DNA of 64,000 nt from Geosporobacter ferrireducens (GTDB lineage Bacteria > Bacillota > Clostridia > Peptostreptococcales > Thermotaleaceae), in contig NZ_CP017269.1 of the NCBI RefSeq assembly GCF_001750685.1, positions 1,653,416 through 1,717,415 of the forward strand, read 5' to 3'. Below are positions 16,588-24,491 of this stretch, piece by piece (the stretch's first letter is position 1; each line of letters starts with the position of its first letter). Below the pieces are notes generated by a model. It saw nothing but the letters and a program-made list of their open reading frames with translations. It was not told where the DNA came from and made no database searches. Made by a program: the position numbers and the translations under genes.

Positions 16588-18161
16588 AGCTTTTCTATCC
16601 TTAATAAGTCTTTTATAAGCGGAATGTGCCCATTGCATAAATCTACTTTTCCATCTTCTGAGGTTATATAGCATTCGGGCAGTTCTTCTCCATTGATCTG
16701 AAGCTGTGACCCATCGGTGCTGACTGCATTGAATCCATTCCCACCGGTCCATCGCATACCAGCGGTCAGCAGTACATCCTCAAGTAATAATCCTTCTTTT
16801 CCATTAATTTTTTTCGTTCTTACAACTGCCCTCATCTTTTCGGGAAATATTACTGCATCCTTTGTTGTGGAAAAATGTGTCATGCCCTTTACATTCATTC
16901 CAAGCTTAAAGCTTGGTGCAATATTCATTGGAGCATTCTCTCCTTCAATCTTGATAAAGTATCTTTGTCTTACCATCGAAATGGTCTCATTTTTTATGAG
17001 TCCGTCCGATGCACCCATTGTAAAGAATCCCTTTTCATCCACCGCATCAAATTTCTTCAGAATCTTTCCTACCTCAATCGATTTATCCTTGCTTCCGTAG
17101 TACTCATAGAAATATGGATCAATATCCGCTGTTAAGGCATGAAACATATGGATCTTATCAATGTCTTTAGACGATATCGCATCATACAGGTCGATATTGG
17201 AAACCATTTTCACCCAATATGGGCCCATTTCCTTAGGTAATGCAACCCTGACAGGCTTCTCTTCTTCTTTCAGTCCCTTTCCGTCTGCTTCCCATGCTAA
17301 AATTACATCATTGACTTCCAGCTTTTCCCTGTCAATCATTGTGTAGTAGCCATCCCGTCCTGTGATGCCAACGCCTTCGTATTGACTTAAATCTATCCCT
17401 TCCCTTTCCAGAATATGCCGGAGAGTTGGTCCCTTGACCTTCATGGGTGTTTCTGTTCCCGTTGTGTGTATTAATACAACATCCATTTCCATCTGTTCAT
17501 ATTGCTTTATTTCCTCTGTATTAATCCTTATAGCGCCGCCTTCCCAATTAATTGCAAAGCTATTGGTATCTTTCTGCCACATTTCCTGGGAAACAACATC
17601 CGGTACCCTGTCCATTTTAATGCCCTTAACCTTATACTGGTAGGCGCCAATTGCTGCATTTACAGCATTGACAACGGCCTGTGAGCTTACCGTTGCGCCT
17701 GTAACTTGGACGATATCCTCCGGATTTTCCTTATCCAGTACCACCAAATTCAAGTATTTTTCTGCTATGATGTTTTTAAACCTATCTAAAAACCAGTTCT
17801 TCCCGATGTGCTCAGCATAGTCAGGCGATTCAGTATGACCCAATATTTCTATGCCTATCAGCTCTCCCTTTTCATCATCTATGGCTGCCAATACTTCAAT
17901 GGGACCCACATATCCAACGCAGCTTACAACGTACGCTTTGATTACACCATCCACCGCATAGGCCCTTCTTACAGCTGGCAGGTTTATAGATATAAACACA
18001 TCATCGGCTATATCTTTTACCCGTTCTATTTTTTTTGCTTCCGGATAAAAGGCTCTCACTTTAAGTGCTTCCTCGGCTGCTGTATTGTTCAAGAAAAATA
18101 AAGTTCCTACAACAACAATAGCCATTGCTATCATGAATATATAAAATTTTCTATTCTTCAT
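16584..18161 (-). CDS. Exported FMN-binding protein with two sulfite-oxidase-like domains
   Basis: About 525 residues. After a membrane anchor (FYIFMIAMAIVVVGTLFF) comes an RnfG-like FMN_bind domain (IEVLAAIDDEKGELIGIEILGH; flavinylation-type motif VTGATVSS). A first sulfite-oxidase-like domain follows (VKGPTLRHILEREG, ITGRDGYYTMID, PYWVKMVSNIDLYD), then a second, more diverged one (LLLEDVLLTAGMRW, AVSTDGSQLQING). The ATG at 18161 has only a distant AAGG; a TTG at 18182 overlapping the upstream gene is possible. It likely receives electrons from the adjacent NapH-like flavoprotein outside the membrane. Confidence 0.75.
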   Translation of the reverse strand: MKNRKFYIFMIAMAIVVVGTLFFLNNTAAEEALKVRAFYPEAKKIERVKDIADDVFISINLPAVRRAYAVDGVIKAYVVSCVGYVGPIEVLAAIDDEKGELIGIEILGHTESPDYAEHIGKNWFLDRFKNIIAEKYLNLVVLDKENPEDIVQVTGATVSSQAVVNAVNAAIGAYQYKVKGIKMDRVPDVVSQEMWQKDTNSFAINWEGGAIRINTEEIKQYEQMEMDVVLIHTTGTETPMKVKGPTLRHILEREGIDLSQYEGVGITGRDGYYTMIDREKLEVNDVILAWEADGKGLKEEEKPVRVALPKEMGPYWVKMVSNIDLYDAISSKDIDKIHMFHALTADIDPYFYEYYGSKDKSIEVGKILKKFDAVDEKGFFTMGASDGLIKNETISMVRQRYFIKIEGENAPMNIAPSFKLGMNVKGMTHFSTTKDAVIFPEKMRAVVRTKKINGKEGLLLEDVLLTAGMRWTGGNGFNAVSTDGSQLQINGEELPECYITSEDGKVDLCNGHIPLIKDLLRIEKL

Positions 18162-18174
18162 GGTATCACTTACC

Positions 18175-18981
18175 TTACTCAACGATTATTCTATCAATAT
18201 TTGAAACCCACTGGGGCTTATTTACATCACCGGCTTCACGCTGCCCTACAACCAGTTTATAAGGAGCCCCTTCAGCCGGATCATATTCCTGCCCTTTCTC
18301 TTCCCATGCAATGATCATTGGGAATTTTTTTGCCGGATTGGTCTCGTCCATATAGTCCTGTTTCATTACCTCCTCTAAGGTAAATTCCATTTTGTACCCG
18401 TCGGCAGCTATTACAGTTATTTTAGAAGCCTTTGATGAAAGCTTGGCCTTGTGCTCCAGCAAGCTCCATAGCTTGACTCCTTTAAACCGGGTATGGCCTG
18501 TAGTTCCAAAACTGTTCAAAGAATAAAATTCATCTTCAAAAATGATATCTTTCATGGCTTTCAATTCATCTAAGGTGAATGCAATCTTATTCGTTACACT
18601 CCCTTGTATTTTTAAGGTATTTTCAGCTTCTGCCTCTTGCGTCGGGGGATTCTCCTCTGGTTTGTCCTGATTAGTGACATTCTCTGATTTTTCCGGTTTC
18701 TGCACTTTATTTGCTAGTTCAGCGTTTTTCACAGTTTTGACAGGTTCTGTTTTTGTTCCATCAGGAGCTGCTTCTTTGGGGGGTTCTGCCTCCGCATCTG
18801 TATTTACCGGGGTATCTTCTTCCCCGCCTGCAGATGCATCTTGTGTTTCGCTGTTTTCCTGACCGGCAGATATATTGACGGGTTCTTCTGTTTCCTTTAC
18901 TTTTTGGCTGCAGCCCGGTAAGCTAAGGGTAATCACCAATAGAATCATCAGTATTATTCTATAAACTTTTATCGTTTTCAT
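18175..18981 (-). CDS. Lipoprotein with low-complexity linker and sulfite-oxidase-like domain
   Basis: 268 residues. Signal peptide with lipobox (VITLSLPGCSQ), then a ~100-residue Glu/Pro/Thr/Ala-rich linker of the kind that spans the cell wall, then one sulfite-oxidase-like domain (FTLDELKAM, GVKLWSLLEHKA, VIAADGYKMEFTLEEV, KLVVGQREAG, WVSNIDRIIVE). In place of the Mo cysteine the sequence reads EFYSLNS. The ATG at 18981 is preceded by AGGAGG, which is itself part of a hairpin (see 18986-19001). The frame is open to 19005. Confidence 0.7.
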   Translation of the reverse strand: MKTIKVYRIILMILLVITLSLPGCSQKVKETEEPVNISAGQENSETQDASAGGEEDTPVNTDAEAEPPKEAAPDGTKTEPVKTVKNAELANKVQKPEKSENVTNQDKPEENPPTQEAEAENTLKIQGSVTNKIAFTLDELKAMKDIIFEDEFYSLNSFGTTGHTRFKGVKLWSLLEHKAKLSSKASKITVIAADGYKMEFTLEEVMKQDYMDETNPAKKFPMIIAWEEKGQEYDPAEGAPYKLVVGQREAGDVNKPQWVSNIDRIIVE

Positions 18982-18985
18982 ATTG

Positions 18986-19025
18986 CCCTCCTTAAAGAGG
19001 GACAATAGGAACGGGTCCTATTGCC
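18986..19025 (-). promoter_or_regulatory. Two small hairpins, one masking a ribosome binding site
   Basis: Minus-strand RNA can form CAATAGGA/TCCTATTG (arms 19016-19023 and 19003-19010) and, just before the ATG at 18981, CCCTC/GAGGG (19001-18986) that pairs with the AGGAGGG ribosome binding site. This could limit translation of the lipoprotein gene or act as an intercistronic processing site. The 19026-19070 stretch holds nothing else visible. Confidence 0.4.
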
Positions 19026-19070
19026 GCCGACTAATGTTTTAAGTATTTCAACAGCATGACTGCCATATTT

Positions 19071-22000
19071 TCAATTTCCCTTTGTACATAGGGCTGCCCC
19101 TCCGTTTGTTCCAACAAATAAATTCCCTTCATCCAGATCAATAAAATAAATGTTATCCCATTGTCTGGCAGGAAAGGTATTGGATGAGTCTATCTTTTCA
19201 GCTATTTTCCCCACTTCTTTACTTACAAGCAGGCCGCTTCTGTGGGTTGCTATATAGATTGTCCCTTCAGTTTCTTTATCTGCAAGGACAAATCTTATAT
19301 CATCTTCTGCAGCTATGCCAGGGTAAAGCTCCTTGGCCTGATAGACTTTTCGGGCGCCATTCAATATATAATCCACTTCTCCATGTCCTTGCCCTTGGTA
19401 ATTACCAGACCTTGTTATCCATACTCCCCCTTTGCTGTCGGTTGAAATGCTTCTGACCCAGTTGGTTCCAAAGGACTTGTTTTCAAAGTTCGTATAGGTG
19501 GTAATTTTTCCATCCTTGTCAATATACTGATAGGCGCCTATGTATTGCGGGTTATCCTCTGTACCGGCAGCCTCAGGATAAAATCCGATCCAAACGCCGC
19601 CATTTGCATCCGGTTCTATGGCATCCACAGAGCTTAGCAGCAAACCATTTTCCTTGTTATACACCTTCCATGTATCATGCTTATCTACATAAACAGCACC
19701 GTTTCCTGTTCCTATCCATAATCCGCCCTTGCCGTCCAACTCCAGTTCCTGTACAAAATTTGATGGCAGCGGTGAATTTTCCGTATTTAGCAGTTTCCAC
19801 TTTTCACCGTCCTTCATCAGTATCCCTTGAGGTCTTTCAACCCCTCCCAACGTCATCCAAAGCTCTCCATTTTCTCTCTGGACAATGGCATAGGTGGTAT
19901 CCACCGTGACGGTTCCTGCATTTTCAGTGGTAATCTTTTTTATATTGGTCCAGCTGCCTTCAGGAGTCCTTACAGCTACACCGCCATTATTGGTCCCAAT
20001 CCAAAGATTTCCGCCTTTGTCAAATTCCATGCTCCTTATACTGGCTTCAGGTAATTCTTTTCCTGTGTTATTGTTATAGGTTATCCATATTTCAGCACCC
20101 GTTGATGCTTTTTCTGACCCGGAACCTGCTTCCTCCGGCAGATTAAGGGCTTTAACATCCTTTCCTTCAGGAACTTCATAATCACCCGTTCCTACAACGA
20201 TGCAATCCACCCATTTCACCCACATGGATTTACTTTCCTCAACAATCAATCTTAGGGGGCCATAGGCATTGTTATGGTCATAACCAGTGCTTCCTTCATT
20301 GGGTACAAGGGGATATCCTTCTACCGCATAAGCAAGAATGATTTTTTTTAGGTTTCCCTGTGAATTTAATACACCATTTACAACCTGTTCATTGCTTCGC
20401 AGTACCTGATTGTAGTTTTCTCCGCTGAAAACCCTTATACTTGGAGCTTCAACACCATCCTTCAACCCTACAACTTCTGATAGGAGGTCCCATAGGGTTA
20501 TCCCTTCAAATTCCCTGATTCCATCCCCTGTGTATATATCTCTAATGGCATATTGCGTCATAGATTCTATTTGTTCTAGAGTAAAGGTCATTGGCTCCTT
20601 CACCTGTGAACCGGTAATTCTCAGCACTGGTTTATCCAGATATTCAGCATATACACCCTGGTTATGATTCCATGAAGCGTTTGCTGCAACATCCTTGTAA
20701 GTTTTTTGACCTTCTCCGCTGCCAACTGTACCGGTTGATTTGGACATGCCTCCTCCAATAATAATCTCTTTCAGAAACTGCACCTGATTCGAACCATTTG
20801 TGTCGTTATAGCTTCTCTTTCCAAAAATAACTCTCAAAGGTCCGCCGTCATTTCCCAGACCGGCATTAAATCCGTTATCCGTCGGCCTTATAACATAGGG
20901 ATACCCATTAAAGCCATATGCCACAAGGACAGGCATTCCCGAATGTAAGGGTTTCACCTTATCTCCTTTAAAGGTTCCGTCGCCCTTATCCAATGCATCT
21001 TTTTCATAGTAGCCGTACAGGGAACTATCCTTTATTTCCTTTATGGTCATAGGTGCAAAATTATAGTTGTCTGCTGCTATGAATTGTATGCTGGTGGATT
21101 CATCAATATTTGGGTCTATTCCCGCTTTAAGCAGCAGCTCCCAAAGAGTTGCACCCTTGTATTTGTTGTAATACCAGAAGTACTCGCTGTTGGAGAGGCT
21201 ATACTCCTTCTCTACCTGAATATCTTTCATGGCTTCTATGTCTGATACTTTATACCTTACTTCTTTATTCATTTTATCCCCATGAATAATAATCTCGTAA
21301 TCCGTATATTTAGGATCCTTATATGGGGCATAGGTATGTTCGTAGATGTTTTTTGCATCCTTTTCTTCTATATAGATATAAGCAACATTGGAGAACTCCT
21401 CTGCTGTGGTGCCCTCTTGTTTGTACACCAGCTTAAAACAGCCGTTATCGTTATATTGATCTTCCCTGTATCCTACATCTGTATCCAGATAGACAAGGGG
21501 AACTCCGTTGATGCCATAAGCTACCGTATACTTTCCCACCTCCGCAATCGGAACCGTAAGAATAGGCTGCCGTGATTTATTCTTAAAGACAACATTTCCT
21601 GCATTGGATTTCACTTTTACATAGTTGTCTATTAAATACTTGACATTTATCCCTTCATAGGTGTTTTGAACAATTTTACCTTTTATCTTTTCATAACAGG
21701 TAATCCGTTCCTGTCCATCTATATCTTCCTCTATCTGCCTTAGGGATATGGCTCTGTATCCTGCAACTGCAGGCCCTTCTACAGTGAAGGTTGCACTGGA
21801 TATGGCATCGATATTATAGGGTGCCTCCGTATAGCTGATATGTTTATACGATGAATTCAAAGCTTCACTTTTCAATGCGCTTTCATCGCCAATCGTTATT
21901 TTTACGACTTCTTTTCCCCATTTGGACATATTCATATCATCGATACTGGTTTGTCCAAATATCAGTTTAGGGAAGTCTTTGTCCAAGTCACTATCTGTCA

Positions 22001-22490
22001 GACTCCTGTCCTTCCAGGTTACTGGAGGTGAAAAACTATCTTTAGGAAAATCCGCGAGAACTGCCGTATATTTAGCAATCATAGGCAGGGTTTTTACCTT
22101 TCCGGCTTCTGTAAAATCGCTGGTATAATAAGCGTTTTTCAACTCGCTGATAGATTTTGTAAATTCGAATCCATCTGCACAGGTAAATTTCACCGTATAA
22201 TCCCTGTCTGTTTTTAAATTATCCGCCCCTATTAATTCAAACAGGTCATAGCCTTTTGCCTTTACGATCTTGTGGAAATTTAAACTATTATTGGTTGAAT
22301 AGAATCTTTCTGCTAGCTGGTATTTCGACCAGTCAGCAGCCGTAATTCGAATTTCCTCATGGATTCCTGTCCCTGTGATCAATAGCTCTGTTGCTGCAGC
22401 TTCTGAGGTTATGGTAAAAAATACTGATAAAGAAAAGAGCATGCAAATTGCAAGTAAAAAGCTTATTCCTTTCCATTTTTTTATGTACAT
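19071..22490 (-). CDS. Large exported protein: four sulfite-oxidase-like domains plus beta-propeller
   Basis: 1139 residues with a signal peptide (cleavage near SEAAA, residue ~33). Four sulfite-oxidase-like domains are readable at about 35-203, 235-376, 396-592 and 620-768; clear blocks are GATLWELLLKAGID, FIAADNYNF, GPLRVIFGKRS, GITLWDLLSEVVG, VFSGENYNQ and YGPLRLIVEESKSMWVKW. Between domains 1 and 2 lies IDAISSATFTVEG (228-240), close to the DxxSGAT flavinylation motif. Residues ~798-1139 form a two-component-regulator-type propeller with repeats such as GGNLWIGTNNGG, GGLWIGTGNGAVY and GGVWIGF. No membrane anchor or SLH domain, so probably secreted or bound to partners. Function unknown. 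Confidence 0.72.
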   Translation of the reverse strand: MYIKKWKGISFLLAICMLFSLSVFFTITSEAAATELLITGTGIHEEIRITAADWSKYQLAERFYSTNNSLNFHKIVKAKGYDLFELIGADNLKTDRDYTVKFTCADGFEFTKSISELKNAYYTSDFTEAGKVKTLPMIAKYTAVLADFPKDSFSPPVTWKDRSLTDSDLDKDFPKLIFGQTSIDDMNMSKWGKEVVKITIGDESALKSEALNSSYKHISYTEAPYNIDAISSATFTVEGPAVAGYRAISLRQIEEDIDGQERITCYEKIKGKIVQNTYEGINVKYLIDNYVKVKSNAGNVVFKNKSRQPILTVPIAEVGKYTVAYGINGVPLVYLDTDVGYREDQYNDNGCFKLVYKQEGTTAEEFSNVAYIYIEEKDAKNIYEHTYAPYKDPKYTDYEIIIHGDKMNKEVRYKVSDIEAMKDIQVEKEYSLSNSEYFWYYNKYKGATLWELLLKAGIDPNIDESTSIQFIAADNYNFAPMTIKEIKDSSLYGYYEKDALDKGDGTFKGDKVKPLHSGMPVLVAYGFNGYPYVIRPTDNGFNAGLGNDGGPLRVIFGKRSYNDTNGSNQVQFLKEIIIGGGMSKSTGTVGSGEGQKTYKDVAANASWNHNQGVYAEYLDKPVLRITGSQVKEPMTFTLEQIESMTQYAIRDIYTGDGIREFEGITLWDLLSEVVGLKDGVEAPSIRVFSGENYNQVLRSNEQVVNGVLNSQGNLKKIILAYAVEGYPLVPNEGSTGYDHNNAYGPLRLIVEESKSMWVKWVDCIVVGTGDYEVPEGKDVKALNLPEEAGSGSEKASTGAEIWITYNNNTGKELPEASIRSMEFDKGGNLWIGTNNGGVAVRTPEGSWTNIKKITTENAGTVTVDTTYAIVQRENGELWMTLGGVERPQGILMKDGEKWKLLNTENSPLPSNFVQELELDGKGGLWIGTGNGAVYVDKHDTWKVYNKENGLLLSSVDAIEPDANGGVWIGFYPEAAGTEDNPQYIGAYQYIDKDGKITTYTNFENKSFGTNWVRSISTDSKGGVWITRSGNYQGQGHGEVDYILNGARKVYQAKELYPGIAAEDDIRFVLADKETEGTIYIATHRSGLLVSKEVGKIAEKIDSSNTFPARQWDNIYFIDLDEGNLFVGTNGGAALCTKGN

Positions 22491-22696
22491 AACGAACCTC
22501 CTTCAACCTGTACAAATGAGCGAAAGCAGATACTGTCGCTCATTATGCACATAAATCTGCGTTCAAAAAATAAAATGTACTCCTGTTGGAACAGGCCTGC
22601 ATCACTGCCTGCTTTTTCCGGTACGGCACACAAGGCGTTCCCACAGTTATATGCTACTTAGAGGGATTTATCTACAACCTTATCCTTTATAACGTT
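22491..22696 (-). other. Structured intergenic leader before the 1139-residue protein gene
   Basis: 206 bp without a gene. On the minus strand it holds CCTGTT-CC-AACAGG followed by a T-rich stretch (possible terminator for the SLH gene), and closer to the start codon a hairpin GAGCGA/TCGCTC. A strong AAGGAGG precedes the ATG at 22490. No known riboswitch was recognised. Confidence 0.4.
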
Positions 22697-23818
22697 TTAT
22701 TTGAACAGAGTATTATACAGGATCACTGCAGCTTCTGCACGATTGACGACCTTTGCCGGTTCAAATCTATCTGCTGCAACACCAGTGAAAGCACCTTGCG
22801 CTTCAAGCCATGCCACTGCATTTGCAGCCCAGGCTGGTACCGAGTCTTTATCAGTAAACTTTGATTTTTCCATTACAAATTTATCCATCTTCTCCTGTGC
22901 TACTACACCATTTTCTACAGCTGCTTTTCCAGCTACTGCTGCCATTTCCTGCCTGGTTATGGGTTGGTTTGGTTTAAAGGAACCATCTGTATATCCCGTG
23001 AAAAGGCCAGCATCTGCAGCTGCCTGGACATAGGGTGCAAACCAATCACTTGCATTTACATCCGTAAAACCACCTTTGTATTCCTTTGGCTCATACCCTA
23101 AAGACGCTGCCATCATTGTACAGATTTGTGCTCTCGTCAGGGTGCCCTGTGGATTGAATTTCCCGTCGCCCATTCCACTAATAATTCCTTTTTTAGTAAG
23201 TTCCTGAATCGCTGCTTCTGCAAATTGATATGTTTCCGTTATATCCGTAAATTGTATGGCTTCAGACGTAGCTTCAGACACATCCGTTGCTTCAACAGGC
23301 TCTCCGACGGTTATTTTGACTACCATTTTGAAGACGGTTCCAAATTCACCTGCAGCCTTAACTTTCCTGTAGACAGTGATTTCCTCATTCTCTGCAATAC
23401 CGTCATTATTAACGGCTTCACCGTCGACTTCATAAGCAAGTACATATTTTAACTCTGTATTCAAGATATCTTGAAGCGACTGCGGGTCGATTGGATATCC
23501 ATCTGATGCGGTAAATGTTACCTCTGCATTTTCCCCAGTTACACCTGCTTTTTCTCTCAATATATATGCGAGGCTGACGCCTTTCACCTTCGCGGATTTC
23601 TCACCGGTTTTACTGTTGTATATGTACGCCTCTTCAATTTGCGCTTCCGCCGGCATTCCCTCTAAATCTTCAAGCGTAAGCTTCAGCTCTGTTTTTACTC
23701 CTGCACCTATAATTTCAACCGCGTACTTGTCCGTTTCTTGTGCGAATACCGCTGGCTGTGACAATATCAGTACAAGTGTTAATAAAAGTGTTGCAAACTT
23801 CATTTTTTTGCCTAACAT
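22697..23818 (-). CDS. SLH-anchored surface protein with one sulfite-oxidase-like domain
   Basis: About 373 residues. Signal peptide (LLLTLVLILSQPAVFAQE), one sulfite-oxidase-like domain at about 30-175 (LTLEDLEGMPAE, GVSLAYILREKAG, VTFTASDGYPIDP, KYVLAYEVDGEAV), then three S-layer homology repeats (FTDITETYQFAEAAI, FTDVNASDWFAPYV, FTDKDSVPAWAANAV) that bind cell-wall polymer. An ATG at 23818 with GGAAGG upstream is chosen; a GTG at 23830 is possible. First gene of the cluster, behind a promoter and an RNA element with terminator. Probably holds the extracellular part of the system at the surface. Confidence 0.8.
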   Translation of the reverse strand: MLGKKMKFATLLLTLVLILSQPAVFAQETDKYAVEIIGAGVKTELKLTLEDLEGMPAEAQIEEAYIYNSKTGEKSAKVKGVSLAYILREKAGVTGENAEVTFTASDGYPIDPQSLQDILNTELKYVLAYEVDGEAVNNDGIAENEEITVYRKVKAAGEFGTVFKMVVKITVGEPVEATDVSEATSEAIQFTDITETYQFAEAAIQELTKKGIISGMGDGKFNPQGTLTRAQICTMMAASLGYEPKEYKGGFTDVNASDWFAPYVQAAADAGLFTGYTDGSFKPNQPITRQEMAAVAGKAAVENGVVAQEKMDKFVMEKSKFTDKDSVPAWAANAVAWLEAQGAFTGVAADRFEPAKVVNRAEAAVILYNTLFK

Positions 23819-23887
23819 TATTCCTTCCACCTCTCCTTTTGTTTTTATTAAACTAAATCCTCAAGCATTCAAGGAGACATATAAACA

Positions 23888-23917
23888 AAAAAACAGCATT
23901 CCTAATGGAATGCTTGT
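23888..23917 (-). terminator. Intrinsic terminator in the leader of the SLH gene
   Basis: Minus-strand hairpin GCATTCC-ATTA-GGAATGC followed by TGTTTTTTT, a strong Rho-independent terminator placed between the RNA element and the SLH start codon, with no gene end before it. This is the arrangement of an attenuator or riboswitch expression platform. Confidence 0.75.
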
Positions 23918-23919
23918 TT

Positions 23920-23985
23920 TGCACATGATATTCTCCTTTCCATCAGGAGGCTTGACTGTTTCCAATCAAACCCTATCGGCACAGC
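23920..23985 (-). ncRNA. Structured leader RNA of unidentified class (copy B, upstream of the SLH/ECF cluster)
   Basis: Minus strand: GCCGATAGGGT, hairpin TTGATTG-GAAA-CAGTCAA, then GCCTCC, TGATGGAAAG and GAG pairing back to CTCC. Copy A at 9207-9272 shares CCGATAGGGT, the GAAA loop, GCCTCC and GAAAG, while the hairpin stem differs by compensating changes. It is followed by a strong terminator. Probable riboswitch or protein-binding leader; ligand unknown. Confidence 0.6.
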
Positions 23986-24042
23986 AACCACAAATTGAAT
24001 TTGACAGGTTGAAATGCTCGGAGATTTATTTAATTCACAGAT

Positions 24043-24071
24043 ATTTTACCATACTTGCCATTTAGTGTAAA
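24043..24071 (-). promoter_or_regulatory. Promoter of the SLH/ECF/flavin cluster
   Basis: Minus strand -35 TTTACA, 17-base spacer ending TATGG, -10 TAAAAT. The predicted start near 24036 leaves a leader of about 220 nt containing the RNA element and the terminator. Confidence 0.5.
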
Positions 24072-24144
24072 TATCTGAAATTTCTTAAAAGTCTTTATAT
24101 CCTATTCTACCGGCAACACGTATTCAGTGTCTGTGCTCGAATAT

Positions 24145-24275
24145 AGATGTATGACTGAGAAGTTTAATATTCAACGGAACGGTGAATCACCGTTCCCTAC
24201 GTAAATCTAAAACAGGAATGTAGAAATCGGCACCCTCGTCGATCAGCATATAAATAAGAATTCTCAGTCACACCC
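24145..24275. repeat. Possible miniature inverted-repeat element
   Basis: The arm TGACTGAGAA at 24152-24161 is repeated in inverted form as TTCTCAGTCA at 24261-24270, with further matches outside (GT.TGACTGAGAA.T). Inside is a perfect hairpin GGAACGGTG-AAT-CACCGTTCC (24176-24196). No reading frame is present. It could be a MITE-like relic or a structured RNA. The rest of 24072-24450 shows no gene. Confidence 0.4.
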
Positions 24276-24491
24276 CTCTATCGTACCGCTTGGAAGATAA
24301 CTCATATGCAATTTCTTAAGAGAACTCAAGCAAGCAGTCGCCTGAACTGCTTTTATACGCTAAAAACGGTCAAAACAATCTTTTTCAACCATATTTGTGT
24401 AAAATTTAGTTTTTTTTTCATAATTTAGCAGGATTTCACCGATACACTCTAGAATAGTGATAAGGAATAAAATTTTAAGGAGGTAAAGGAT

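Noticed and set aside
16588..16752. Longer N-terminus of the NapH/FMN protein
   Set aside because: It would overlap the upstream gene by about 170 bp with Trp/Arg-rich, non-hydrophobic residues; the ATGA overlap start at 16587 fits the operon style.
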